A DNA stretch of 64,000 bases from NCBI GenBank assembly GCA_035041965.1, contig JAPYMA010001343.1, positions 1 through 64,000 of the forward strand, given 5' to 3'. Under the pieces are notes generated by a model. It was not told the DNA's origin, made no database searches, and saw only the letters and a program-made list of their open reading frames with translations. The DNA comes from Anisakis pegreffii. Taxonomy: Eukaryota > Nematoda > Chromadorea > Rhabditida > Anisakidae. Shown one piece after another: positions 11,543 through 23,800 of the stretch. Both the position numbers and the translations under genes were made by a program. Position 1 is the first letter of the stretch. Each line of letters begins with the position of its first letter.

Positions 11543-12264
11543 ATGACCGCAATGAATGTTTGTTTCATGATCCCTCTTATGGTTCTGCGTACTCAGCTGT
11601 CCACTTCTTTCGCTGCTCCGCATAGATCGAAGATAGACCCGAAGATTTTGAATTTCATGAGGTTAGAATGTTCAAATTTTCAGCATGGCCAAATTTTCGT
11701 TAGGATGAACTCAAAACTATGGCTGATTATCACAATCATCAGCAGTTCCAAGTGAAATCTACAGCAAATACTTGCAAATCACTTGAATCTGAAGCAATCA
11801 GCTCTAATGGAACAAAATTTGTTAAATTGAAGAAGATTTCAGTCTTTTTGTAACTTTTATTAAACGCATCGATAAAAATTTGTGAGCAAATACGATAGCA
11901 TCCAATCGAAATGCCATTAAAACGCAAGAATTTTCGTTACTGACAATGAGATTATTGCAGTGGAAAACGTTTGAAGAGAGAAACGTACGTAACGCGTGGG
12001 TATGGAGGAGAACCTATTGTGGTTTCGAATTTTGGCGGTGCTGTCAATCAAAATTATGGAGGTACCAATATTAGATCCATTAATATGGCATCATTTTCGT
12101 CATCGAATATGAATCCACCAAGTGCTTTGGGACGAAACTATGGCGCTGCTAATATTGGTCCGTTATCAACAATGTACGTCAAAATGGCAACTGATATAGG
12201 ACACAACTATGGTGGCACTAATATTGACTCAATATCTGCAATGAATATTAATACAGCAGGTTAG
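11543..12264 (+). CDS. Secreted peptide precursor E with three tandem modules (subfamily 1)
   Basis: Exons 11543-11661 and 11961-12264 with a phase-2 intron (AG+T) give about 140 residues. Exon 1 is a signal peptide (MNVCFMIPLMVL core, likely cut near SFA) ending in ILNFM, clearly related to C. Exon 2 reads SGKRLKRETYVT, then GYGGEPIVVSNFGG as in A. Unlike its relatives it then contains three successive copies of the module: QNYGGTNIRSINMAS, RNYGAANIGPLSTM and HNYGGTNIDSISAMN, ending in a C-terminal Gly. No basic pair separates the modules, so they would stay on one long peptide unless cut at single basic sites. The residue after KR is Glu, not Gln. A poly(A) signal lies at 12350. The extra length explains why exon 2 is 304 nt instead of 154. 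Confidence 0.85.
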
Positions 12265-13223
12265 GGGTAGAATGCGCGAATGGTGAACGCTCACAGAATT
12301 CTAATGTGCCTAATTTTGTTCCACATTTTATTGAGATATCTGACTGTTGAATAAACATTGCTAAATTCGTTCGTCTTACACAATACAGTGCAACAAGTTA
12401 AGTTGATGCTTCCATACAACAAAGATACCCAAAAACATCACCGATTAAATTACTTATTATACTTATCAACAAGTTGTCGTAACTCGGTAACTTTTGTACC
12501 AAAACAAGGTATTCAGTAATTCTCTCAAGTGCAATTACCAAATACTAAGCGTTCAAAACGCATCAGTGGAGCGTCTCAGGTAGGGTGGAGAAGAATTCTC
12601 GAGAGGCATTTTCAAAATGTCAGATTATGCTAAGGATTGAGGATGTTGTTGGTTAAGTGCTGCAAGGAGAAGTGAAATTCCAAAGTAATACACTGTTGGA
12701 TGATGAAATAGTGATTGATAACACGACAAAAGAGAACTAGGAGCTGTAGGGACTTAACCGCCACAGTTTAAAACTTCTTCCCATCAGTTCATGCAACAAT
12801 GTTTAATTTGAAATCATGAAACAAAACGCAGAAAAATGATCGTCATTTATTGTAATGACATTTTTAATTGCTTGCAGTCAGTTGTGCATAAGATTGTTCT
12901 TAGCGCATCTTAACGGTTTTTGAAACTTGAATTTCGATGACAATCATATGACATACTGAAATATTTGTTTGTGAGACATCGATGTCACACGCAAATCTTT
13001 ACTTATAGAATCGATATGTAGTTCGGTACATACACTTGGTTTCTTTCAACTGTCAAATTGTTTCAAATGCGCATTGTTCCTTTTCAATCTTGAGCGAAGT
13101 ACACAAATTGACTTCATGTTTTCATTTGTGTATTCCTTGCAATACGTTCGAAAATCGTTGACATCGATCTCATGAGTCATCAAACTCTATTCATATGACA
13201 GGTGTAAATTTAGTGCTAAAATA
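12265..13223. other. Intergenic DNA between E and F
   Basis: Carries the probable poly(A) signal of E near its start and otherwise nothing recognisable. The last bases contain an AG acceptor (CATATGACAG) about 24 bases before the ATG of F. Confidence 0.4.
12350..12355 (+). terminator. Poly(A) signal AATAAA of peptide gene E
   Basis: A hexamer 86 bases after the stop codon. Confidence 0.5.
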
Positions 13224-13817
13224 ATGTACGACTCCAGCGTTCGCTTTTGCACAATTCTCATCATTCTATGCGCCCAACTAACAGTGTCATTTGGTGCTCC
13301 ACAAAGTCCGCTGTCACGTCCAAAAAGTTTCGATTCGATGAAGTCAGAAGCATTCTGCATTCAAGCCTTCATCAGATTTGTTCTATTCAATATTTTGATC
13401 TTTTGGATTTCGAATTCTTTCTGGATTTCAAATCAGTTGCCAGTTTTAAAAGTTTGTAGATGGATAGCATTTTTCGTATCGTAACGCAACCGCTCAGGAA
13501 ATAAACTTTTTATCATAGATTATTTGATTAATCCAAGAATCAGGAACGAGTTACGCTGTTTGTCGAACATTTAGGAAATCAACCAAGCGAAAATGACTGC
13601 ATTAATATCTTGTATCATTTGATTGATACATACTGCAAACGTGATATAGCAAGATCCTTGCAGCGTGAAGCGTCCCAACGGGCAGACAACTTATGTGGTG
13701 TATGGAGATAGAGGCGAGCCTCTCATGGTGGTAAATTACGGTGGTGGTTATAACAATAATTACGCAGGCGTTAATGTCGGTTCGATAGATTCAACGAATA
13801 TTAAAGTGATGGGTTAA
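13224..13817 (+). CDS. Secreted peptide precursor F (subfamily 1)
   Basis: Exons 13224-13342 and 13664-13817 with a phase-2 intron (AA+C) give 90 residues. The signal peptide has a FCTILIILCAQL core with likely cleavage after SFGA. Exon 2 is 154 nt, as in A and C. It reads NVKRPNGQTTYVVYG, then GEPLMVVNYGGGY as in A, then NNNYAGVNVGSIDSTN and a C-terminal Gly. Pro follows KR here, which hinders trypsin-like cleavage. Either processing happens elsewhere or an enzyme other than a standard kexin-type protease is used. In the module one Gly is replaced by Ala (NYAG). The donor is GTCAGA and the acceptor CTTGCAG. Confidence 0.85.
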
Positions 13818-14768
13818 AGACGAAAACGAACGAATAAGGAATTGCAGCATATTCCCTTCAAAATTGTTATACCACGTAAGAATAATACTTCGTCAGGCAA
13901 TTGCGATTTGAAAACTATGTGACGGCTATATTTGTCATAAAACGTTCACTAAACTGATGAATTCATTGTGTGATGTGAGCACTTCGTCATGGTATTTTTG
14001 ACAGATCATAATTACGGAACATTCATAATGTTGATATGCAGTATCGAAGACTTTTTAATCCCGGAAAATTACTGTTCAAAATTAATTTTCAGTGGACTGT
14101 TTTAGTTGGAATTCAAATCTACCTTCGATTGACACTTCGATTTACTGAAATCAGCTTGCAACATTCTTTACAAACTTAAATCAAATACCTTTTTATAGCT
14201 TAAAATTTGGAATGTGAGACTGTGAACTTGGAGAGACAACTGCAACTTTGGGGAGCGTCTTTTACATAATGAATTTTGCTAGCGAGTTTCAGTCCATACA
14301 TAGATTATTTCATGCATGAGATTGCTTTTTAACTGCAGAAATCAAAAAGAACACTATTTATTTCTGGTGACAATGAAATTGTCCAAAATCAAGTCGTTGA
14401 AAAGTGTTCAAAATCAAGTTGAAATGGTGTTGAGTATTAGTGAATGGAGAGGTGTTCGGAGTTGAGTGTACGTATGGGTGTGAAGCTCGAGTCATAGATT
14501 AGCCTTAGCCGAGATGCTGACCTAGGCTAAGCTTGAGCTCAATTCGAACCGATTTAAACTTTTGAGTTTTCGAAGCTTTTACGCTAGTTGGATGGAATGC
14601 AGTGGGAAAAACAATCTTAAAATCATTGAAAATATTTATATCACAATTATTTCACCATATCACAAATAAAAGTGAAGAATGCAAAAAATTTTCATCGTTA
14701 AAAGTACATCGACAAATCAACAATGACGTTGGGTATTGCAAAGCGGTGATATTGTTTACTGATTTGCT
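13818..14768. other. Intergenic DNA between F and G
   Basis: No gene recognised. Just beyond the G stop codon, the block TTGCAAAGCGGTGATATTG resembles the sequence beyond the D stop, so the D/G duplication extends past the coding part. Confidence 0.35.
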
Positions 14769-15328
14769 TCATAGCCACATATTGTAATCGTTGATCATGC
14801 CAATATCAACACCACCGTAGTTGTTATCGAATCCACCACCGTAACCACCCCAACCCCAACCCCCATCATCGGATAGCCCCAACCCCATTGTCGCTTCACA
14901 CGTCTGCTGTAAAACAAAACTTTCGTTCAGTGCTTTGCAGCCGTTTATCTAACAAATGTTTGGGGAATGCAAGTTCCTTGCATTCGATAAAAAGTGCCTT
15001 CATGCATGACCATAACCAACTGGAAATGAGGCTTTTTTGAAACCATTATTTCACTTGGAACTGAACTATAAGATCATTACCACCATGAGCATTGTAATCA
15101 TACAAATAGTCGTATGCTTATCTCATCTTCAAAAGCAATAAAAATGATGAGAGCGATAAGTTAGAGGAGAATACTTTGAGTTAAAACAAGTTATGAAAAT
15201 AGATCACTCGCAAAAAAAACTAACATTAGTTGGTCGTTAGTTTGTGCGGCACGAGCATTGATCATCACTGCTTGAAACAGTAAGATTGAGATCATGAGAA
15301 GAAACGATATCCGCATTGTGGTAAGCAT
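14769..15328 (-). pseudogene. Peptide precursor G, frameshifted paralogue of D (subfamily 2)
   Basis: Exon 1 (15225-15328, 104 nt, ending at phase 2) encodes an intact signal peptide (MRISFLLMISILLFQ). Exon 2 (14769-14906) starts RRVKRQWGWGYP exactly as in D. After the Pro codon, G has two more bases than D (a run of five G instead of four, plus one other base). The frame then leaves the family reading and ends at a TGA at 14797-14795. The other frame still reads GWGWGGYGGGFDNNYGGVDIG and ends in MWL at 14769. Coding sense on both sides of the break is therefore preserved apart from the 2-base shift. This points either to a very recent lesion or to an assembly error in the G run. Splice sites are intact. 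Confidence 0.75.
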
Positions 15329-17097
15329 CTATAAAACTGTATATTCATGAAATTTTGGTGTTTACTCAACGTAGCTATTTTCATAAGTATCATCAAACAC
15401 ACATCTGCACGCATGCACTCAGAGGACAGTGATTTGTCAGATTAATCAAGTATGATGGCAAGATAAGTTTATCGTATTACAGTGTGCACATTTTCTAAGT
15501 CATCACAAAATTTTCACTGATCACTAAATTCGAGTTCAGGAGCAGTTTAGGGAAACTTGATGTTATGAAGTATCGAATTTCGAAAGGGTCTAACTTCAGT
15601 GGATGGGTAACATTAATGATAACTGGCTGTAGCTGCTGGGTGCGCAAGTTTAACAATATTCATATCATTTAAAACCCAAACAGAAAGAAAATTCAGAATT
15701 TTTTTCTGAACTTCGCTCATCCAACAGTCGGAATCGGTTCACTGATCTTTTCGATAGAGCCAATCGCTTGAGGAGCAAGTTCGGACCTCAGCAAACTTAT
15801 AAAGCCAACTGCACACGTTTCAGTTGCTCTGTGTGGAACGATTCAGAGGGTCAAAGGGAACGATCATTTGTATTGATGTTGGAAACACGAGGAATTCCTA
15901 GCACTATCAGCTATGAATTCGCTCCTCTCCTGTTTCTGACCCCGAGTTTCAGCAATCCCAACAATAAATAGCTCAATTGGACGTAGATAACGAATCTTCG
16001 CTGAGCAAAGGGCAAAAAGGATAAAGTAGAAAAGTATCGGTAGCTTTGCAGAATGCAGGATTCGTGAACATGGCAAAAGAGGTGATACTAACGAAGAATA
16101 CGACTGGAGCTGATTATTTAGATGCAAAACTATGTATGATAGGTATATGAAGGCTAGCAATAATCGCGCTGAAGTTTGTTGAGTCCTTAGCCAAATTAAG
16201 CCGGTTTATATAATGCGGCGACTCGCCTCTGGTTCAGTTCCAATGCGATCATTAAACAATGAAAAAGAATGCGTGGATGGACCTTACAGTGGAAGTTTTC
16301 TATTAAAAAAATCAGCGAAAACGAGGAAACTCATCGATATCTGATGAATAGAAGAAAACGAGAATCAACTAACACCTTTACGCGCACATCTCTTTCTAAA
16401 ATAACTGGATCGCTCAAAAAAGGTCTCCTTTTATTGTGTACGAAATCGTCTCGTTGTTTGACGTTTCATGTCCCTTCATCCTGTTACATACTCGCTGAAT
16501 TGTTCATTTCTGCTGGAAAAACCTTGATTTCAATTGTTCGATGATGAAGTCAGCATTGCACTGTTCTCTAATCTCAATCTCTCACAATGAAAAATCCGCA
16601 TCATTATAGTTATAATTAATGAAATTGATAGCAATAAAATTAGAGTATGTACACCTGAGAAGTAACAAATTCTCAATAATCAATCAAAAAAGTACTGAAA
16701 ACAATTCTCAGACGAGTTTTTACCTACTTAATTGACATAGTTCACCACAGTTCACGAAGTGTCGCGTCGATATTTCATGCTAACACAAAAGCATTGATCA
16801 GTAATCACGCTGCTGAATCAGCACTGTTTCTTCGACTAACAAGTTTGTGATGGCTATTGAGCGAATTTCGCTGAAAGATTGCCGACTGAATTTTTCATGT
16901 GCCAATTTCCTGTTCTTGATTCTGAACAAAAAACAGGAACCGGCCGTTGTCAAACAAATTGACGTAAACTGAGCAAAGTTCCTGCGATTGTATACATTTA
17001 TTTGATATTGAGAACATAATCAAATGGATCATGAGATTTATGCGAATGTTCTACTTCATATTAAAGTAGTGATAATTCTTTGTTGGCGATAACTCTA
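15329..17097. other. Gene-poor DNA right of the peptide cluster
   Basis: No spliced gene could be built. Open frames at 15768-15971, 15864-16160 (minus) and 16269-16544 lack domains and overlap on opposite strands. A TATATAA at about 16208 has no gene behind it that I can recognise. Confidence 0.35.
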
Positions 17098-17890
17098 TGG
17101 TGTTGCTGGGCTAACATGAAGAAAATTTTACTCGTGAATAGTGATGTCTCTATACCATCTCTTTGAAAACTGTTTTAGTCTATTCTTTTGGTATCAAAAA
17201 CGACTCCATTCTATTCTAATCTATTCTATTCTGTGCGATCGTCGTTTGAGAATTGTTCTATCATAGTCCTCGGAATAGAACAGGAATAGAATATTTTAAC
17301 TGGAATAGAGACATCACGAATCGTAGTATTCCTGTAGAACTACATCACTGATCACGCCACGGAGATCAAATGCGATTCGCTCAAGTAATTTAACATAAAT
17401 TCAGAAAATTAGTCATATCTCTTGAATTGGGCAGAATTCCTCCACAACGTATATACTGATTAGAAAGCTGAGAACCTGCTGAATCCGGAGGTGCCATGAA
17501 ACCACGGTGTTGCTGGGCAAATTTAAGGATACATAGAATTTGAAAATGGTGCTCGTGATATTCCTGTAGAACTGTATCAATGATCACGCCACAAAGATCA
17601 AATGTGCGGATTTTGCCGGAGTGCAGAATTGCTCAAGTAGTTTGGACATAGCTTCTGAAAATCAGTCATATCGCTTCAATTAAACAAAATCCCTCGGCAA
17701 CATATATACTATTTTGAAAGCTGAAAATCTGCTGAATCCGGTGGCACCAAGAAATCATGGTGTTGCTGAGCAAACTTGAAGATACACATAGTTTGAAGAT
17801 GGTACTTGTGATCTTCCTGCGGAACTGCATAATTGATCATGCCGCAAAGATCAAATGTGCACTGTTTCGCGGTATTATAGTATCGCTCAA
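17098..17890 (+). repeat. Tandem repeat, unit about 232-253 bp, roughly 2.5 copies plus a partial
   Basis: Units begin at about 17328, 17560 and 17813 with (A/C)TTCCTG(T/C)(A/G)GAACT. All carry TGATCA(C/T)GCC(A/G)C followed by (A/G)GATCAAATG, GCTGAATCCGG, and TGTTGCTG(G/A)GC in the same order. A partial leading unit (17098-17138) is cut by an inserted element. Copies differ by substitutions and small indels, so the duplication is not recent. Confidence 0.85.
17139..17319 (+). mobile_element. hAT-like miniature element inserted in the tandem repeat
   Basis: Terminal inverted repeats TAGTGATGTCTCTAT and (reverse) TCGTGATGTCTCTATT bound 181 bp. The flanks are CTCGTGAA and ATCGTAGT. The uninterrupted sister repeat unit reads CTCGTGAT then ATTCCTG, so the empty site is visible in the same window and shows an 8-bp duplication. 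The interior is rich in a TCTATTC motif and encodes no protein. Confidence 0.8.
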
Positions 17891-20800
17891 CAGGAACTGG
17901 TAATGTAGCAGAAATTTACGCGTCCGCTTCACTTTGAATTCGTTTGTTTGCAGTTAAATGAGCGATGATCCGTTCCAAGCGCAAGAAGTGGCAGTGATTT
18001 GTCCAAGCTGTATTCCCATAAATTCATATCTTATGCTTTTCAAAACCAAGGTCCATGTATTGTTTTCATATTGGTTAGCAATGAGCTCTCCTTTCGAATT
18101 GGTGAATTGTCAATTTAATCGACACAATTGAATTTAACGATCTACAGACTCAATCCACTCGAACGCTCCATCGAAAACGATCGCAGTTTCTTCATAACGA
18201 TAAAGTGTTCGAAATTTACAAACAGTGTCAATGTCTTAAATTGTACTGATGGTTCGAAAAATGAAACCGTAATGATTTCAAATCTATGCCAAAATTGCAC
18301 TGACTAGTGAGGTAACATCGAAATCAAAATGAACGTGAACGTCTGTTGTTGATGTGTACTAATGATATGTTTTGAGCTATTCTCGTGGCCGTAAGCGCTA
18401 AGCAAGAAGGAGATGTCAAGGAATATTCAAATATGTAAGCCTATCTCGATATCTTATTTTGTCCCCTCCCAACCCAGACGTCTTGCGTAAGTCTCATTCA
18501 AGCAATTTTCGTCGACATATACTACGCTAAGCTCATCGTTAATGCCTGATTTTTCTTCAGTGCATTGAAGGCTAGTCACATTAACATAAAATCGTTTATA
18601 ACATAGCAGCAAAAACAACGCATTCATTCATATGTTTTGGTGCCATCGTCTAGCCAAGCACCGTAAGGTCATCGCTGAGGTCATTATTATTCATTGATGT
18701 CATTGCAATTATGTCTGTCTGTCGTCTCATCCAGAACTATTAACTATCTATATTATTCTCCATAAATGACTAGCAGGTATATCTTATAGTGTGGATTTGA
18801 TATGAACCAATCTTTAAGATGTGTTAGTAGTTATTGATATGATTTGATACATACGATTGATTGCTATAGATATTGGCATGAAATGAATGAGAGGCATGTA
18901 AGGTATGTTCATGTCCTTAATGCGTACTTTTGTTGGGTTATCGATACGATAGCAGCAGACTTATGCCAAGTGATGAACGCGATGAGTAGAACAACGGCAT
19001 TTCATCACAACCCTTCGAGTACACTGAACATTCATTTCCTTCATGTGATTAGAGCATTTAGTTGATTGGTCGTGTTGTGGTTGATTGGTCATGTGCTATT
19101 TTCTCGACACGCTCTCGATAACGTTTTTGTTAATATTTTTAACGTTTATAAACAATTGTCCCATTTAAACTGACTGAATAATCCCGAACATTTGATCTCA
19201 TTCGTTCTGGCATTATATCGGCGGCTATAGTTTAGTTGGTGAGTGCATATTTTAGATTACTAACGATAAGATGCTTGCCGTTTAACGTTCATCCTGTTCA
19301 TTCTTTATCAGCAGTATGACTTTATCTATCCTGTATTCCTTTCATCGAGATATAACATGACAGGATTAGTTAAACCGTCAGCAACCATGTTTCTGAATTA
19401 GAAAAAAGCGGTTCACGACCTTGGCTGAACAGTATTTGTGTTAGTTTTATTAATTGGCCCACTGATTTTCCAGTGATTGTCTGTTCTGTTCATTTGTTGT
19501 TGCTGAATTTAGTCCGCTCACCAAAAGTATGAACAAAGGTCAACCGAGGAATGCTCCGTAACACATTGTACCGTCCGTCCTTTCGTCGTGTCTTTCTGTT
19601 CCTTTCCTTGTCAAGATATTTCTTTTCCATAGCAATAATTTACCCGCATATAGTGCAGCAATGACTGCTGTGTGCATATTCAATAATTTAATGCGCATTT
19701 TTTCCTTCTCACTTCCTTTTGGTTTTTTCGATCACCCAAAAACAGTTTCACAGTGTTTCTGTATACAATTACTGCTGGATTTGTGCTCGTGTTTGTTGAT
19801 TCGACCTTGCATTCCGTACACTGCATGATGTCCTTAAAGTGCAACCCTTCTGTCTTTTCGGCCCAACTTGCGGCCGGTACGATAGTTTACTGGCTTATGA
19901 CCACCTCGCCTTTATTGCATTTTTTTGCTAAAGTCGTCTAGAATTTTTAAAAAATTCATTCCCATAGTCGAAAATTATCGGCTGCAATTTTTTGTTTTTG
20001 TAGATTATCACTGAATTCATTTGACTGATCAATGATTGATTTTGCTTTCTTTTACATAATTTTTCGTTGTTGTTTTCTTTTATATGCAATAATAATAATA
20101 TATAATAATAAAGATAATAATATAATAATATATATAAGTATGAGCAGAAATAAGTAATGAGCAATAATAATGATAATATAAGTTTAGAGCAGAAAAGAGA
20201 ACACTGCACAAACAAAATGATTAATTTATTGGAATATATTATGATGTAATAATCATAATTCGTTTGATAAATATCAGCGAACCGAAAAACAATATTTCCT
20301 GTTTGTTCGGCAAAATTTGATGGTGATTGTAATGGTAGTGCTAATAATCTGCTTGATGAATCTTTCTCGGAGACACCCCACAAAACATATTATCTGATAT
20401 CACAAAACTGATAAAACGATTAGATATGACGTATAATATTTTGTATTGTCTGATTCTGTGTGTTGTTTGCTTTTGCGATTGAAGCGATTTGTTCATTGTT
20501 GTGGTTGTTGAATTTGTATGACATCAAATTAGTGTTGTTATTATTGTACAATAGTTATTGCGTTTATCTGATAACCGCAATACGTTTGCATTTTTATAAT
20601 TTTGCAGTATTGTTTGCATTCATACTAAGCACTTCCTTTGCCTTTTTCTGATCGACTTTTCTTGCTTGACAGCGGAAAACAGATAAAGTGATTCTAATTT
20701 CATTTCATACGGAATTTTTCGCCGTTTTTTTATGATATTCTCACTTTTCACCGAATGTTGTCTCTGACACTAGAGTGCTTTCTGAAAACACAGAACGAAG

Positions 20801-23800
20801 CAAATCACTGCTATTAAAGTCTAGTATTTAACATCAATTATTGTTAATGTAACGAGTTGAACTTCATAGAGTTGAAATTCTATAAAAGCAAAGTGGATTG
20901 TTTTATATAAAAAAGTAGAAAGTTTTCTCGTTCCAATAGTTCTTTCTTGTTTCATCAAAACACATTATTACAATTCAGTCTGATTGAGTGTGTCGTATGA
21001 AAGGGAAATGATCACGTAATTTTGTTGTGATCGTCGACAATCTGCAAAACTGCATGGTCTCGTAATCGTTGATTGATTATAGTATTTTACACTGATGAAC
21101 TTTTGAATTATGAACATTAGCCGGTTTTGTACTATTACAAACAATTTTGCAATTTGATTATCTAATAAGGGGTGTTAATGGTACAAAAAGTCGATTAGTT
21201 CACGCAATTATAAGTCGTCTGAATTGAATTTGCAAGGGTAGTGTGTGATGGATAACGACTCGCAGTTGGCTTGATGTTCAGTTCCTTCAAATAACTCAGA
21301 TCAGCCTTTATACTTCCTAAAATTGCAAAAATGCTCTAAGAAGTAAGGACTTGAAACAGAACAAGTTGAATGGTTCCTCTCCGTTCATTGTGAAATTTGC
21401 AACGAATCCCTCTGTCGTCTAAATTTTGATTATCACCATCAATTAGCGGCGTTGAGTTATCGCGCGAGTGTGGATGCGGAGTCGATATGAACTGATTCAA
21501 TGTTTTGATATTATCTATGATTTCTTAATGGAAATTGACGAATGGCTACTGTTAAAGTACAAAGTAAAATTTCTGATTTCATTAATTCAACTCGTGTTCT
21601 TCCGTTGAAAATTCTTTACTTGCATGAAGTACTATAAACTACGTTTTACATTGATATCACGTTTTCATTTTCATGTCAATTTGACATTCTCATCGTTCAT
21701 ATAAACATCTGAGCATGTGATTTCAGACAAAGTGATTATCGTCATTTACAAATATTGTTCCAATAACAGTACTGAGCCATCTAGTCAACTAACCTTCAAA
21801 ACTCACAATACATCAGTGAATCATACGTTTCAAGAAAATCATGGCCGGTCGTTGAAAAATATGCAACGATTTTAAAGTAAATCATAGTAAGAAAGGATGA
21901 ATACGATTCATAATCTGTGATCATATCGTAACAGTTCAGGTGATTAGAATGACCTATTATCACTTAGCATAATTACATGTGTAGAAGAAATAAAAAAAGG
22001 AATTCCACGAAGTGAGTTCATTCGTGAGATGAGGTTCAGATTGTCAACAGTGTTTCATTAATTTACCTTAGTAAGAGGATAAGCTAAGAGTATTTACCGT
22101 CTTGATTGTAAGAGGATACTTCGAAATTTCATTCCACTGCAGCTGCATTTCATCTATTATCTATATATAATCTCTTGTGTTCTGGAAGTCTGGAAGCTTT
22201 TTCAACTACTCTTATACATTTAAGTTGTGCAATATTCCAGTAAATAGGATATTTCACTTGGTCCGGTGAAGATTTTTTATTTCAAACTAGTTTATTGAGT
22301 GTCCAAGAATTTTTGTATGATGGAAATTATTTGCAGGTAGAAAAAAAAATAGCCAATTCATTTCTTGTATAGGGAACAGATATGATGGAATTCATCACAG
22401 TAAACGGAAGAAGATCGCTGAATTATCAACATATGAATTTGGGCAGTCTCATTGAATTATTTGGATCGTTTGGGAGGAATTGCAGGCTAGATAATTATTG
22501 AAGTTATTCAATTTCATTTCGGAGCATCAAAATATAGCTTGCCTCTTCAAATGCCATTCATTTCATTATTTATATTCCTTCATCGTGAACATTACTCTTA
22601 TTGTCGTCATCAGTATCATTATTGCTTTTATTATAATTATAACTATTGTTTCCATCAACGTTATCATTGTGAACGTTGTTAACATGATTAATATTAGTGG
22701 CATTACAATTTTCATTTGCACATAGTCTCTTCATCATGTGTGATTTATTAAGAATTAATTAAGCACGTCAAATGACGGTTTATTCTCATGACTTCCTTAG
22801 TAATGCAACGGGGATGACGACAACTAAGTCATGTGCACTCTTTGCAAAAATTCCATCTGCACGCACTCGTGGTTGACAACATGAGTACAGTTTCAAGTTT
22901 TTCATTGAATACACACTTATGTGATTGTTTTATCGATTGATTCAACGACGTGATCGATGAGGAAGTAAATTTTATCGACTCTCTCCGATTGCCCACAAAA
23001 CCACATGCGCAGATCCTGCTCGTCATGTAGGGTACATAGCGCAGCTGCTTGCAAGAGATTCATTCATATTCATTCATTGTTTATCCCTGTGTACAGTAGA
23101 TCTTGCAGTGTTTGTACGTAAAAAACCAGTTGTTGTAATTATTCATTAGCCAATTCGAGCGTTTAACAACTGACTAGAAACAGCCCACTTCCGTATAGCC
23201 GTCGTCGACTTCCTGTTCAAGTCTGTTATATGAATGAGCAAGTAGATAATCACCACTGAACGAACATTCATCAAATGTCATTGAATCACAATAAATAAAA
23301 ACAAAATCAAGAGTTCCATTAATAAATCGTTGAACTCAGCCACAACGAATAACAAACATTCTTGATTCATCACTTAATGCCAATCCAGTTCCAGACTGAA
23401 ACTGATAAATGAGCACACCAGCTCACTTCAAGTAACTGATCAAACTTAGAAATGGCGATAACAATCAGATCTAAGAAATATTTCACTAAAAGAAACTTCG
23501 TATTGAATCGATGTGAAATTTCTCACTCGCATCTGGCCATCTGTAAGTCAGAGAAGCCGAAAGGAGAAGAAAATTAAGAGGTGTGTGTCCGTCCGTCCAT
23601 GTGTTAATAGCTGTCTACGTTAGTGCCGATAGCATTATCCCGGTTGACTATGATTAATGAACACTATGTCTATTAATATCTTGAAAAACTGGATCGCACC
23701 TGTTGTACCTTCAAATCATTATCGTTTCAATAAATTTTATGTTGTCAATTCATTACCAATAACCTTAGTGATAATGTGAGAAGTTTCGAAAGGATTCACT

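Noticed and set aside
19928..20383. 151-codon minus-strand open frame
   Set aside because: Lies in very AT-rich low-complexity DNA and is mostly Ile, Leu, Tyr and Asn. Composition alone explains it.
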